Shown here: positions 13,741 to 21,924 of the stretch, in pieces
How positions within the stretch are numbered: position 1 is the first letter of the stretch
Layout of the letters: the number at the start of each line of letters is the position of its first letter
The notes under the pieces: generated by a model
What the model was told of the DNA's origin: nothing
Seen by the model: only the letters and a program-made list of their open reading frames with translations
The model's database searches: none
IMG/VR virus record: IMGVR_UViG_3300008453_000575
Span: 1-36,051 of that record
DNA length: 36,051 bases
DNA from: a virus
Strand: one strand, 5' to 3'
Program-made: the position numbers and the translations under genes

Positions 13741-14184
13741 ATGATAAAAAAGTTAGCTGTAAATCATAAGCAATGGATTAACTACGCTTTAAAAGTGTGT
13801 GGAAACCTTGACGACGCTAACGACCTTGTGCAGGATATGTATTTAAAAATGCACACTATCGATAAAGAAGTTAATAGCTCATACATTTATTGCGTAATCA
13901 AAAACATATACCTTGACCAGTACCGAAAGAATAAAGTAAGGGAAAAAACAATCTTTATTCAAGAAGAATTTGAAGAACAAAACGAGGATATAGATTTGAC
14001 TATTGCATACGATGAAGCACTAAATGAACTGAAAACCTATAAGCAACTTATAGTTAATTTCTCTACTAAAGACGGAGTTAATAACTTCGCTAAAGAAAGC
14101 GGAATATCTAGGGCAACGGTAATAAGAATTAGAAACGAATTTAAAGCGATACTATGGCAAAAAGTAAAGGGATTGGAGATGTAA
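13741..14184 (+). CDS. Sigma-70-like (ECF-type) transcription factor
   Basis: A 147-residue protein resembling small sigma factors. Residues about 10-65 match region 2: WINYALKVCGNLDDANDLVQ is the core-binding helix pair, and IYCVIKNIYLDQYRKNK resembles the -10 recognition helix. An acidic linker (EEFEEQNEDIDL) leads to a C-terminal helix-turn-helix (NNFAKESGISRATVIRIRN) in place of region 4. Placed just before the terminase genes, it may direct host RNA polymerase to late phage promoters, which would explain why no consensus promoter is seen upstream of the structural genes. No anti-sigma gene is evident. It overlaps the next gene by 31 bases. Confidence 0.72.
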   Translation: MIKKLAVNHKQWINYALKVCGNLDDANDLVQDMYLKMHTIDKEVNSSYIYCVIKNIYLDQYRKNKVREKTIFIQEEFEEQNEDIDLTIAYDEALNELKTYKQLIVNFSTKDGVNNFAKESGISRATVIRIRNEFKAILWQKVKGLEM

Positions 14185-14441
14185 TAGCTAATGTGACCAA
14201 AGCTATCGGTATTGAGCATTGTAAGGGTTGCGAGAAACGAAAGGATTTATTAAATAGATTGTTTCCTTTTAAGAATGTAAAGCAACCTACGGAATTACAA
14301 AAAGAATTAATTAAAAGCAATCCAACAGACGAACAACTTATTGAACTTTATAACGATATATTCAATAGTTCACTAGACAAAGAATCATTCACAATTAACA
14401 TTAAAACAAAAGTAATTAACGACTTAAACAAAACATTATGA
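14154..14441 (+). CDS. Conserved phage hypothetical with CxxC motif
   Basis: A 95-residue protein with a hydrophobic/Gly N-terminus (GIGDVIANVTKAIGIEHCKG) and the compact motif HCKGCEKRKDLLNRLFPF at about 22-39. Proteins with this CxxC-RK-LN-LFPF pattern are frequent near packaging genes of Bacteroidetes phages, but I know no tested role. The two cysteines with the nearby histidine may bind zinc. It overlaps the sigma-like gene by 31 bases and shares ATGA with the lipoprotein gene. Confidence 0.7.
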   Translation: MAKSKGIGDVIANVTKAIGIEHCKGCEKRKDLLNRLFPFKNVKQPTELQKELIKSNPTDEQLIELYNDIFNSSLDKESFTINIKTKVINDLNKTL

Positions 14442-14680
14442 GAGCAGAGATATTAGGATTATTAGCGGGAATATTATTAGTAGGGTGTAGTAAAGATGAT
14501 AACGCATCAGCACCAGAGCAAGATTGTAATTGCAATAGAGTAGTTGAGGTTGCTAGTTTCAATATGCCAGATAGAAGCGTGTTTGGAACGTACACTACCA
14601 AGAACGATTGTACAGGTAAAATATATCAAGGTAGTTGGACAGGAGCGAGTAACCAACCAAAAAAAGGTAGTTGTTATTAA
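14438..14680 (+). CDS. Small surface lipoprotein, possible superinfection exclusion
   Basis: An 80-residue precursor. Residues 1-16 form a short type II signal peptide with a hydrophobic core and lipobox L14-V-G-C17. The mature protein starts C17-S-K-D-D-N, fitting the lipoprotein export signal (Lys followed by two acidic residues) that sends flavobacterial lipoproteins to the outer face of the outer membrane. The mature part is about 64 residues with four more cysteines (CNC near 31-33, one at 58 and one at 79), so disulfides are possible. In T5 and lambdoid phages small lipoproteins block receptors or DNA entry; the same role is an inference here. The glutamate at position 4 is unusual in a signal peptide. 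Confidence 0.72.
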   Translation: MRAEILGLLAGILLVGCSKDDNASAPEQDCNCNRVVEVASFNMPDRSVFGTYTTKNDCTGKIYQGSWTGASNQPKKGSCY

Positions 14681-14703
14681 TTGAATAATCAAATTTTTTC
14701 AAT

Positions 14704-14973
14704 ATGGCATTAGGAGGAGCAAGAGAAGGGGCTGGTCGTAAGAGCAAAGCCGAAGAACAAAACTTAATAGAAAAGCTAAGTCCTTTAGAGGATTTGGCTT
14801 TTACTGCATTAACCTCAGCAATTAAAGACGGTAAAGATTGGGCAGTTAAAATGTATTTCGAGTATATGTATGGTAAGCCTAAACAACAAACAGACATAAC
14901 TTCTATGGGTGAAAAAATCCAAAATGTTATTAATTTAGGTACAGGAATTAATCCAAATGAAACTATTAGTTAA
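14704..14973 (+). CDS. terS: Terminase small subunit
   Basis: An 89-residue protein with the typical small-terminase opening, GGAREGAGRKSKAEE, then a helical region (EDLAFTALTSAIKDGKDWAVKMYFEYMYGKPKQ) ending in the YGKPxQ motif common in small subunits. It should recognise phage DNA and feed it to the large subunit encoded next, which it overlaps by 17 bases. It is short for the family (often 120-180 residues) and has no separate N-terminal HTH, so DNA recognition may depend on the basic start and on oligomer form. Confidence 0.78.
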   Translation: MALGGAREGAGRKSKAEEQNLIEKLSPLEDLAFTALTSAIKDGKDWAVKMYFEYMYGKPKQQTDITSMGEKIQNVINLGTGINPNETIS

Positions 14974-16252
14974 ACAAGAACACGCTACTTATTATCTAAA
15001 CGATAAAGACACTGAAGAAGTTTTATACGGTGGAGCAGCTGGAGGTGGTAAATCTGCTTTCGGCTGTTTGTGGCTTATATCAATGTGTCAAACATATCCA
15101 GGTACTCGTTGGTTAATGGGTAGGTCAAAACTAAAAACACTAAAAGAAACTACACTAAATTCATTCTTTGAACTTTCAGCTAAATTAGATATTAGTAATG
15201 AATTTAATTATAATGCACAATCAAATATTATTTACTTTCACAATGGTAGTGAGATAATTTTAAAGGATTTGTTTTTATATCCAAGCGACCCAAACTATGA
15301 TAGTTTAGGTTCGTTAGAAATTACAGGAGCATTTATTGATGAGTGTAATCAAGTTGTTTACAAAGCGTGGCAAATTGTAAAGTCAAGGATTCGATATAAA
15401 TTAACTGAGTTTGATTTGATGCCTAAAATGTTAGGTACTTTAAATCCAGCAAAGAATTGGACTTACAAAGAATTCTACCAACCATCAAAGAACGGAACTT
15501 TAAAACCTTACAGAAAGTTTATCCAAGCATTACCACAAGATAATCCACACTTACACCCTAGCTATTTAAAATCATTATTGCAATTAGATAATAATTCAAA
15601 GCAAAGATTATATTATGGGAATTGGGAATACGATGACGACCCTAGTACCTTAATTGATATGGATGCAATCTTAGATTATTTTAATCCAGTACATTTAACT
15701 AAAGAGAATAAATTTTATCTAACTATTGACGTTGCTAGAAAAGGAAAAGATACAACCGTTTTTAGAGTTTGGAATGGTTGGGTATGTATTGACGTGGTAA
15801 TATTTGCAAAGAATACAATAGTAGAAGCATTTGAAGAAGCGCGTAAACTACAATCTAAATATACAATTCCAAATAGTCAAACTATTGCCGATGAAGATGG
15901 AGTAGGTGGTGGACTTGTAGATATGTTAAGATGCTCAGGATTTGTAAATAATAGCAAAGCATTAAGGGGAGAGAATTACGAGAACCTAAAAAGTCAATGC
16001 AGTATTTTAATGGCTAAAAAAATACAAAGTAGAGAATGTGGTGAAGAAACTAAAAGCATTTCTATTCGTGATTTAGTAAGCGAAGAAATGGAACAAATAA
16101 AGCAAAAAGAAATAGATAAAGATACTAGACTAGGTATAATACCAAAAGATACTATTAAAGCAAATATAGGGCGTTCTCCTGACCATTGGGATAGTATTAT
16201 GATGAGGTATTATTTTGAGTTGAATAAAAAAGGAAATACCATTTTAGGATAA
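14957..16252 (+). CDS. terL: Terminase large subunit (packaging ATPase/nuclease)
   Basis: A 431-residue terminase. The ATPase has Walker A GGAAGGGKS at 25-33 and a Walker B ending D128-E129. The RNase H-like nuclease has acidic residues D258 (LTIDVARKGKDTT), D312 with E313 and D314 (IADEDGVGGG) and D412 in SPDHWDSIMM. All parts needed to pump and cut DNA are present, and the length is normal. It acts at the portal vertex, with the small subunit encoded upstream. The portal gene lies 11 kb downstream, not next door, which is unusual. The start at 14957 overlaps terS by 17 bases. Confidence 0.92.
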   Translation: MKLLVKQEHATYYLNDKDTEEVLYGGAAGGGKSAFGCLWLISMCQTYPGTRWLMGRSKLKTLKETTLNSFFELSAKLDISNEFNYNAQSNIIYFHNGSEIILKDLFLYPSDPNYDSLGSLEITGAFIDECNQVVYKAWQIVKSRIRYKLTEFDLMPKMLGTLNPAKNWTYKEFYQPSKNGTLKPYRKFIQALPQDNPHLHPSYLKSLLQLDNNSKQRLYYGNWEYDDDPSTLIDMDAILDYFNPVHLTKENKFYLTIDVARKGKDTTVFRVWNGWVCIDVVIFAKNTIVEAFEEARKLQSKYTIPNSQTIADEDGVGGGLVDMLRCSGFVNNSKALRGENYENLKSQCSILMAKKIQSRECGEETKSISIRDLVSEEMEQIKQKEIDKDTRLGIIPKDTIKANIGRSPDHWDSIMMRYYFELNKKGNTILG

Positions 16253-16267
16253 AAACGTTATACTTAT

Positions 16268-16924
16268 ATGAAGATTAAAATACCAACATCATTAAGCGAC
16301 ATAAGACTAGAACAATTTGTTTTGTTTAATAAAGTCTTAAAAGAAAGTCAAGAGAATAACTTTGTTAAATTAGCAACCGTTACTATCTTTTGCGATATAT
16401 CAGTAGAGCAAGCAAAGAATATTGAAGTTACAGACTTTGAAGCGATTGTAAACGATATTACAAAAGTATTAAGCCAAGAGCCTAGATTTATTCAGAGGTT
16501 TATTCACGATGGTAAAGAGTACGGATTTATTCCGAACCTAGACGAAATGACCGCTGGCGAGTACATAGATTTAGAATCATTTTTAAAAGATGAAATGACT
16601 TATAACAAAGCTATGAGCGTACTTTATAGACCTATTTTAAACAAGCGTAAAGACTTATATAATATTGAAGAGTACAAAGGCTCGCATACGGAATTTAATA
16701 CGCTTAATTTGGATATTGTTTTAGGTTCTATGCTTTTTTTTTGGAGTTTAAGCAACGAATTATTGAAAGCTACGAGGGATTATTTAGCACAACCACAAAA
16801 CAAGATACTTTTAACTCAGGCTTTGGCGACAAGTGGGGTTGGTATCAATCAATTTATACGGTCGCTGGAGGACATATCTTTGACTTTGAAAGGACAACTA
16901 AGCTACGGCTTCACGAATTCTTAA
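16268..16924 (+). CDS. Tail assembly chaperone, G-like product
   Basis: A 218-residue helical protein in the position and style of a tail assembly chaperone. Its frame crosses a run of nine T at 16734-16742, and from there a second open frame runs at -1 to 16989, exactly to the next gene. This is the arrangement of lambda G/GT. Chaperones of this type coat the tape measure protein during tail assembly. The 0-frame continues 60 codons past the slip site, so about 180 bases are read in two frames; both products look like real protein. It lies far from the tape measure gene (21906), which is unusual. The family assignment rests on the frameshift layout and neighbours. Confidence 0.62.
   Translation: MKIKIPTSLSDIRLEQFVLFNKVLKESQENNFVKLATVTIFCDISVEQAKNIEVTDFEAIVNDITKVLSQEPRFIQRFIHDGKEYGFIPNLDEMTAGEYIDLESFLKDEMTYNKAMSVLYRPILNKRKDLYNIEEYKGSHTEFNTLNLDIVLGSMLFFWSLSNELLKATRDYLAQPQNKILLTQALATSGVGINQFIRSLEDISLTLKGQLSYGFTNS
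16734..16742 (+). other. T9 slippery run, probable -1 frameshift site
   Basis: Nine T preceded by C and followed by GGAG. In the 0-frame the codons are CTT TTT TTT TGG. After the TTT at 16739-16741 a one-base slip back continues as TTG GAG TTT. The tRNA can re-pair fully, as expected at a slippery site. A sequencing or length error in the homopolymer is the alternative. Confidence 0.62.
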
Positions 16925-16989
16925 TGTTTTTGGAGTTCAAAGTCGATTTAGCAAATGAAAGCAACAAGCAAATAAAAAAGTATGAATAG
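16741..16989 (+). CDS. Tail assembly chaperone, -1 frame extension (GT-like)
   Basis: This open frame has no ATG at its start; it begins at the T9 run. Read by a -1 shift it joins residues 1-158 of the upstream frame to 82 further residues, giving a fused product of about 240. The extension contains FGDKWGWYQSIYTVAGGHIFDF and HEFLMFLEFKVDL, which look like a folded domain rather than an out-of-frame shadow. Its stop overlaps the next gene by 8 bases, whereas the 0-frame stop leaves a 57-base gap. As in GT proteins, the extension would bind the tail tube protein. Confidence 0.6.
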   Translation: MEFKQRIIESYEGLFSTTTKQDTFNSGFGDKWGWYQSIYTVAGGHIFDFERTTKLRLHEFLMFLEFKVDLANESNKQIKKYE

Positions 16990-17425
16990 TTTTTACCAAG
17001 TAATCGGATATTTAAAAGACCAACTATCAAATGATATTGATGTTAATACGGTAGTACACGGAGAAGCACCTGAGAATAAAAAAGACTTATTCCCTTTGGC
17101 TCATTTAATGGTTACTAATGGCGCGATAGGTCAAGGCGTATCTGTATTTACTTTTACCGTTCAAGTTTTGGATATTAGAAACCTATCAAAGAAAGCTAGT
17201 TCGGATAAATTCCTAAAGAATGATAATGAATTGGATAACTTAAATACTTGTTTCGCGGTGCTTAGTAGGTTGATTACGGATTTAAAGTTGCAACGTAATG
17301 ATTTGGATATTGAGTTGTTAAATGAACCATCTTTGATTCCTGTTATTTATGAGTTCAAAGATACCCTTGACGGTTGGACAACTGAATTACAGCTATCTAT
17401 TACTAACAATGTATCGGTATGTTAA
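16982..17425 (+). CDS. Probable tail completion/terminator protein
   Basis: A 147-residue alpha/beta protein with the general form of tail terminator proteins (lambda gpU-like or phage tail completion): an N-terminal helix (FYQVIGYLKDQLSND), strands with FTFTVQVLDIRN, a long helix (LNTCFAVLSRLITDLKL) and a last strand pair around GWTTELQLSITN. Such proteins cap the tail tube and fix its join to the head. It lies just before a gp10-like gene, as in many siphophages. Overlap with the next gene is 7 bases. The call is from fold impression and order. Confidence 0.55.
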   Translation: MNSFYQVIGYLKDQLSNDIDVNTVVHGEAPENKKDLFPLAHLMVTNGAIGQGVSVFTFTVQVLDIRNLSKKASSDKFLKNDNELDNLNTCFAVLSRLITDLKLQRNDLDIELLNEPSLIPVIYEFKDTLDGWTTELQLSITNNVSVC

Positions 17426-17949
17426 AGAAAGAAGAAACATTAAGTACACTCGAAGCCTTTAATAAGTACGTTATTCAGCAAGCGAGAACGAACCTTACTA
17501 AAAAGGATAAAAATGTTTCTAAGAAATTATACGATTCGTTAAAGTCAAAGACAAAAGTAAACCCCAACTCTATTGAGAATTATATCGAAATGGAGGAGTA
17601 CGGTCAGTATTTAGACTTAGGGGTTAAAGGTAAAATAAGTTCGGCTAAAGCTCCAAATAGTCCGTTCAAGTTTGGTAGTGGCACAGGGCGCAAAGGTGGA
17701 CTTACAGAGGGTATTCGGGGCTGGGTAAAGGCTAGACGTTTTCAGTTTAGAAATAGAGAGAATGGAAAGTTTATGAGTTTTGAGCAGACGGCGCAATTAA
17801 TTACACGTTCTATTTATTTAAAAGGAACTAAGCCAACGCTATTCTTTAGCAAACCATTTGAGAAAGGTTTTGAAAGATTACCTGATGAATTAATAGAAGC
17901 CTACGGATTAGATTTAGAATCGTTTATAAAATTTACACTTAAAGAATAA
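17419..17949 (+). CDS. HK97 gp10-like neck/tail component
   Basis: A 176-residue basic protein. Residues about 30-62 (KLYDSLKSKTKVNPNSIENY) and EYGQYLDLGVKGK resemble the gp10-like neck proteins, in which a loop with DxGV faces the tube. Residues 95-115 hold a Gly/Arg-rich segment (GGLTEGIRGWVKARRFQFRN). The C-terminal half (LITRSIYLKGTKPTLFFSKPFE) is well conserved among Bacteroidetes phages in my memory. Probably located at the head-tail joining region. It overlaps its neighbours by 7 bases and 1 base. Confidence 0.6.
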   Translation: MLKKEETLSTLEAFNKYVIQQARTNLTKKDKNVSKKLYDSLKSKTKVNPNSIENYIEMEEYGQYLDLGVKGKISSAKAPNSPFKFGSGTGRKGGLTEGIRGWVKARRFQFRNRENGKFMSFEQTAQLITRSIYLKGTKPTLFFSKPFEKGFERLPDELIEAYGLDLESFIKFTLKE

Positions 17950-19424
17950 TGGCACAAAAGATAACATTTACTTTTCCAACGAGTACGATAACAGGATTAA
18001 ATAGTAGGGTTTTAAGATTCTATATTGATTCTATAAATTTTTCTAACAAAATAGTTAACTTTACTCCTAATATTATTAATGGAACAGACCCTTATACGCC
18101 TGAAACAGACGGGTATCAGTATAATGAAGTGGTTAAAGGTGCAAGTATTAACAACTTTGCAAATAATTTTTATCTTTACCTTAATGACGCTTTAATTATC
18201 TCGGGGTTTTACTTTGAAACTTCAATAGTAGGTAATGTAGTTGAGTTGATTTGGGGAAATAATGGGCAAGTTAATACTTTTGCATTAGAAGATATATGGT
18301 CAAATACTCATACGGATGCTTGGTTAACTTATACGCAAGAAGCCTACACAATACCCACACCATCTGTTCCCGAAGTATTGCCTGAACAAATAATACTTTC
18401 AAGAAGTCCGTTTCATTTTAAAGTTAATCCCAGCGTTACCTTTGACGAAATTACGGCTGAGGTTTTTATTTATAGAGGTCATAAAGTCGATGACCTACCA
18501 GCAGTGTCTAACTTTCAATTAAGTAAGACAGTTGTACAAGTAGGTCAAGAAGCTATTAGCTTTGACGTACATAAATTAGTTAATGATTACGTAAAGAATA
18601 AATATACTACTATTGGTTTAGGCGGTGGTGCGTTTACTACTTCTACTTTGGATAGTGTTTGGGTTTATATTGATTCAAAGATAAGACTAGCAGGAGTTGA
18701 ACAATACCAAGTTAATCAAACACTTTTAGCAGTAGATGGATTTGGTTATCATACAGAATTATACAATCCTTTAATCGGTAAAAAAGTATTGAGCAGTATA
18801 AATACGCATACGGTTTATAATAGTTCCGTATATCCTTTGTATTTCATTACAGAGGGATTAACAAGCATTGTAGGTGATGGCGATACCATACCATTTACAT
18901 TTAGTCAAAACTATTCTAACCAAAAGATTGGATATATTGAAGCTTCTACTTACTCAAATATAATATTTACCTATGGGGATGAGGTTATTACGCACGTTTT
19001 CAACCAAAAAGACGAGTGTAAATACCCACTTATTAACTGCATTTTTAAAAATAAGTACGGATTTTGGCAAACTATTCCATTTAATAGACTATCAAAAAAG
19101 GCTCAGGACTTTACAAACGAAAGTTATAATGGATTGATTAGTAATTATGGTAGCTATTCGCTTAACCAACACGAAAAACAGACTTTTAATGTTAACGGAA
19201 AAGAGAAAATAACGGTTAATACTGACTTTATAAGCGAAGAATATAACGCATTATTCACTGAATTAATGCTATCCGAGTTCATTTACCTTGAAGAAAACGG
19301 TCAAGTATTGCCAGTTAATATTACTAAAAATAGTTTTGAAAAGAAAACAAAACTAATTAATAAATTGATTCAATACTCTATGGATTTCGAATATAGCTTT
19401 AACCTTTTAAACGATGTACTTTAA
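17949..19424 (+). CDS. Tail structural protein (491 aa), function unassigned
   Basis: A large beta-rich protein. It has no signal peptide or enzyme motif. The sequence mixes strands with Asn/Thr-rich turns throughout, as in tail-tip and baseplate hub proteins. An early FTFPTSTITGLNSRVLRFY and a middle FHFKVNPSVTFDEITAEVFIY suggest repeated beta-sandwich domains. It shares one base with the next large tail gene and both lie between the tail completion genes and the tape measure. In related Bacteroidetes phages similar pairs occur near the tape measure; the exact role is unknown. Confidence 0.6.
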   Translation: MAQKITFTFPTSTITGLNSRVLRFYIDSINFSNKIVNFTPNIINGTDPYTPETDGYQYNEVVKGASINNFANNFYLYLNDALIISGFYFETSIVGNVVELIWGNNGQVNTFALEDIWSNTHTDAWLTYTQEAYTIPTPSVPEVLPEQIILSRSPFHFKVNPSVTFDEITAEVFIYRGHKVDDLPAVSNFQLSKTVVQVGQEAISFDVHKLVNDYVKNKYTTIGLGGGAFTTSTLDSVWVYIDSKIRLAGVEQYQVNQTLLAVDGFGYHTELYNPLIGKKVLSSINTHTVYNSSVYPLYFITEGLTSIVGDGDTIPFTFSQNYSNQKIGYIEASTYSNIIFTYGDEVITHVFNQKDECKYPLINCIFKNKYGFWQTIPFNRLSKKAQDFTNESYNGLISNYGSYSLNQHEKQTFNVNGKEKITVNTDFISEEYNALFTELMLSEFIYLEENGQVLPVNITKNSFEKKTKLINKLIQYSMDFEYSFNLLNDVL

Positions 19425-21778
19425 TGAATATAGCACTTTACATACAAGGTCAAAGAGTAGATTTGTTTAAAGATGAGAATATTGAAATTAATCTTACCTC
19501 AAAAAACATTTCAGACATTACAAAAATCTTTGCTGAGTTTTCACAGGGGTTTTCGGTTCCTGCAACGCCTAGCAATAACGCTATCTTTTCACATTGGTAT
19601 GATGCAACTGTTGATGGTACATTTAATGCAGTTACTAGAGTTGATGCGTATCTCGAAGTAAATACTTTACCTTTTAAATACGGAGTTATTCAATTAGACA
19701 ACTGCAAGTTAAAAGGAGGTAATATCTATTCTTATGAATTAACTTTTTATTCTAAGGTGGTAGGGCTTTCCGACCTTATGGGTAACTTAGAATTGAAAGA
19801 TTTAGATTTAACCGATTACGACCACGCTTATAGTATTAGTAGCGTTACCGATGCGATGTACAAAGATACCATTGCAAATGGTGATGTATATTATCCTTTA
19901 ATTTGCAATACAAAGAATATTGATTATGGTAATGGAACTACGAACGATATAAAATTAAGTAGCAATACTTTAACATACAAAGACTTTAAACCCGCCTTAC
20001 GATTGGTTAGAATTATCGAAGCAATGGAGCAAAGGCTTGGAGTTACTTTCTCACGTGATTTCTTTGGGCGTTCGGTGTTTCATAATTTATTTATGTGGTT
20101 GCATAAAGACGTAAATAAAATTGATAATCGTGGAAGTAGGCAATTGGTAAATTTTACAAGTAAAGGAGACCTAGAAGATTTAAGTGGTGTTTCAGTAGAT
20201 TTAACAGACGAATCAATTATTATTGATAGCAATTTCTTTAATATGTTTATGTATATTGAGGTAACTCCATCATCTGGTTACAGCGATGTTAATTATAAAT
20301 TAGAAGTAGAAAAAGATGGTGTTTTAATTAACTCTTTTGATTTAACTGGGAATACAGAGAGTTTTTTTGCAGTAAATAAAAGTACTGATAAATATAAAAT
20401 TTATTTAAATAGTACAGATGAATTTAAATTTACTACTAAATTAAGTTTGAAATATAGATTAGTTACTGTATTTCCTATTGGGATAAGTCCATATTATACT
20501 TTAACCGCTACATTTTCAGAGCAAACGATTACTAGTAATTTATCTATTTCAGCTAACGCACCCGCAATAAAATTAAAAGATTTATTCAGCAGCTTAATTA
20601 ATCAATTTAATCTTATAATTATTCCTACAGCTTCAAATAGTTTTTATATTGATACCCTAGATAATTGGTATAGTAAAGGCGATACGTTCGATATAAGCCA
20701 CTTAATTAATATTGACGACATAACTATTAAAAAACCCGACGTTAAGAAGCTAATCGAGTTTAAATACGAGCCAGCGGGCGCAATACTTGGAAAACAATAC
20801 TTAGATAGTAACGGAATAGGATATGGCGACCTTAGCGCAAAATACAATGATATTGCAGGCGATGATATGAGTATAAAAGTAGGTTTTGAAAACTTACTAT
20901 TTGAAAGATTACAAGACGTAAGCGCTACGCCAAGCGTTACCACTAATCTACAAATAGGACAATCAATTGATTTAAAACTAGAGCCTTATGTCGGTAAGCC
21001 TTTTATTTTTTATAAGAACGGATTGATAGATTTAGAAGATACAATTTATATAAATGGAGTTGCTTTGGACAAAGTATTTTTAACCGCTACTGAGGACAAT
21101 TCACTACTTGAGCAAGTAACCAATAGTTTAAACTTTGGCTCAGATATATCGACTTATTTTTTTAGTCCTATTCAAAAATCATTATACTTTAACTTTTGGA
21201 AAACTTATATAGAAGATTTATACAACCAAAAAACAAGAGTACTAAATTTAAAATGCAAGTTACCTATTTCGATTTTAACTAAACTATCCTTGAATGATAA
21301 ATTTATAATCAATAAAAATAAGTACAAAATATCAAATGTAAAAGTAAATTTAATTAACTCACAAGCGGATATTGAAGTGTTTACTGATTACTCTTTACCA
21401 GCCGATACAATAGCGAATGAAATTCCTTTAACGGTGGATAGAACGGATATAACCGTTGATACTGATACCATTACCGTAGATAGAATAAGTACTTACGATG
21501 CCTTATATTCATTTATTACTAATGGAATAAGTAGAACTACTTACACGGCTACAACTGCAAAAGAATACTTTGAGGTTAAAGTAAATGCAAACACTACTTG
21601 GAGCGTTACAAAGGTAGATACAGGCGATGGCGTGGCTTGGTTTGGAGTTGATAAAACGGTGGGTAATAAATCCGATTACACGATGGTAAATGTGAATTCA
21701 AATAGTGGTAGTACTAGAAGCGGAGTTTTGCGTTATATAATAGGTGGTACTAATTTTGACTTAACAATTATACAATGA
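19424..21778 (+). CDS. Large tail protein with C-terminal BACON-like domain
   Basis: A 784-residue virion protein. The N-terminus (MNIALYIQGQRVDLFKDENI) and the segment FSQGFSVPATPSNNAIFSHW are typical of tail-tip proteins of Bacteroidetes phages. The middle is beta-rich. The last 85 residues or so read as a BACON-like domain: a conserved WSVTKVDTGDGVAWFGVDKT followed by strands ending GVLRYIIGGTNFDLTIIQ. BACON domains occur on Bacteroidetes glycan-binding proteins and on some phage tail proteins, so this end may bind surface glycans or mucin. A small gene starts within its stop codon. Whether it forms the tip or a side fibre is not clear. Confidence 0.68.
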   Translation: MNIALYIQGQRVDLFKDENIEINLTSKNISDITKIFAEFSQGFSVPATPSNNAIFSHWYDATVDGTFNAVTRVDAYLEVNTLPFKYGVIQLDNCKLKGGNIYSYELTFYSKVVGLSDLMGNLELKDLDLTDYDHAYSISSVTDAMYKDTIANGDVYYPLICNTKNIDYGNGTTNDIKLSSNTLTYKDFKPALRLVRIIEAMEQRLGVTFSRDFFGRSVFHNLFMWLHKDVNKIDNRGSRQLVNFTSKGDLEDLSGVSVDLTDESIIIDSNFFNMFMYIEVTPSSGYSDVNYKLEVEKDGVLINSFDLTGNTESFFAVNKSTDKYKIYLNSTDEFKFTTKLSLKYRLVTVFPIGISPYYTLTATFSEQTITSNLSISANAPAIKLKDLFSSLINQFNLIIIPTASNSFYIDTLDNWYSKGDTFDISHLINIDDITIKKPDVKKLIEFKYEPAGAILGKQYLDSNGIGYGDLSAKYNDIAGDDMSIKVGFENLLFERLQDVSATPSVTTNLQIGQSIDLKLEPYVGKPFIFYKNGLIDLEDTIYINGVALDKVFLTATEDNSLLEQVTNSLNFGSDISTYFFSPIQKSLYFNFWKTYIEDLYNQKTRVLNLKCKLPISILTKLSLNDKFIINKNKYKISNVKVNLINSQADIEVFTDYSLPADTIANEIPLTVDRTDITVDTDTITVDRISTYDALYSFITNGISRTTYTATTAKEYFEVKVNANTTWSVTKVDTGDGVAWFGVDKTVGNKSDYTMVNVNSNSGSTRSGVLRYIIGGTNFDLTIIQ

Positions 21779-21924
21779 TAAAAGAGGTTATACAATTACT
21801 AAAACTTGACGATTGGCTAAATGGTGGCGAATGTATCGAGATTGCAAAAGGGAAATATCAATTACCAACAACGTTCAAAGGAGCAACTAAAAAAATAAAA
21901 AGGCAATGGCAATCGAAAAGGTAG
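21775..21924 (+). CDS. Small protein (49 aa) before the tape measure gene
   Basis: ATG at 21775 overlaps the stop of the large tail gene (ATGA). Its 49 codons end at TAG 21922-21924, after the start of the tape measure gene, so it overlaps both neighbours. The protein is basic at its end (KKIKRQWQSKR) and helical at its start (KEVIQLLKLDDWLNGGEC). It may be a small tail assembly factor. No family recognised. The exact fit between genes is the main support. Confidence 0.58.
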   Translation: MIKEVIQLLKLDDWLNGGECIEIAKGKYQLPTTFKGATKKIKRQWQSKR

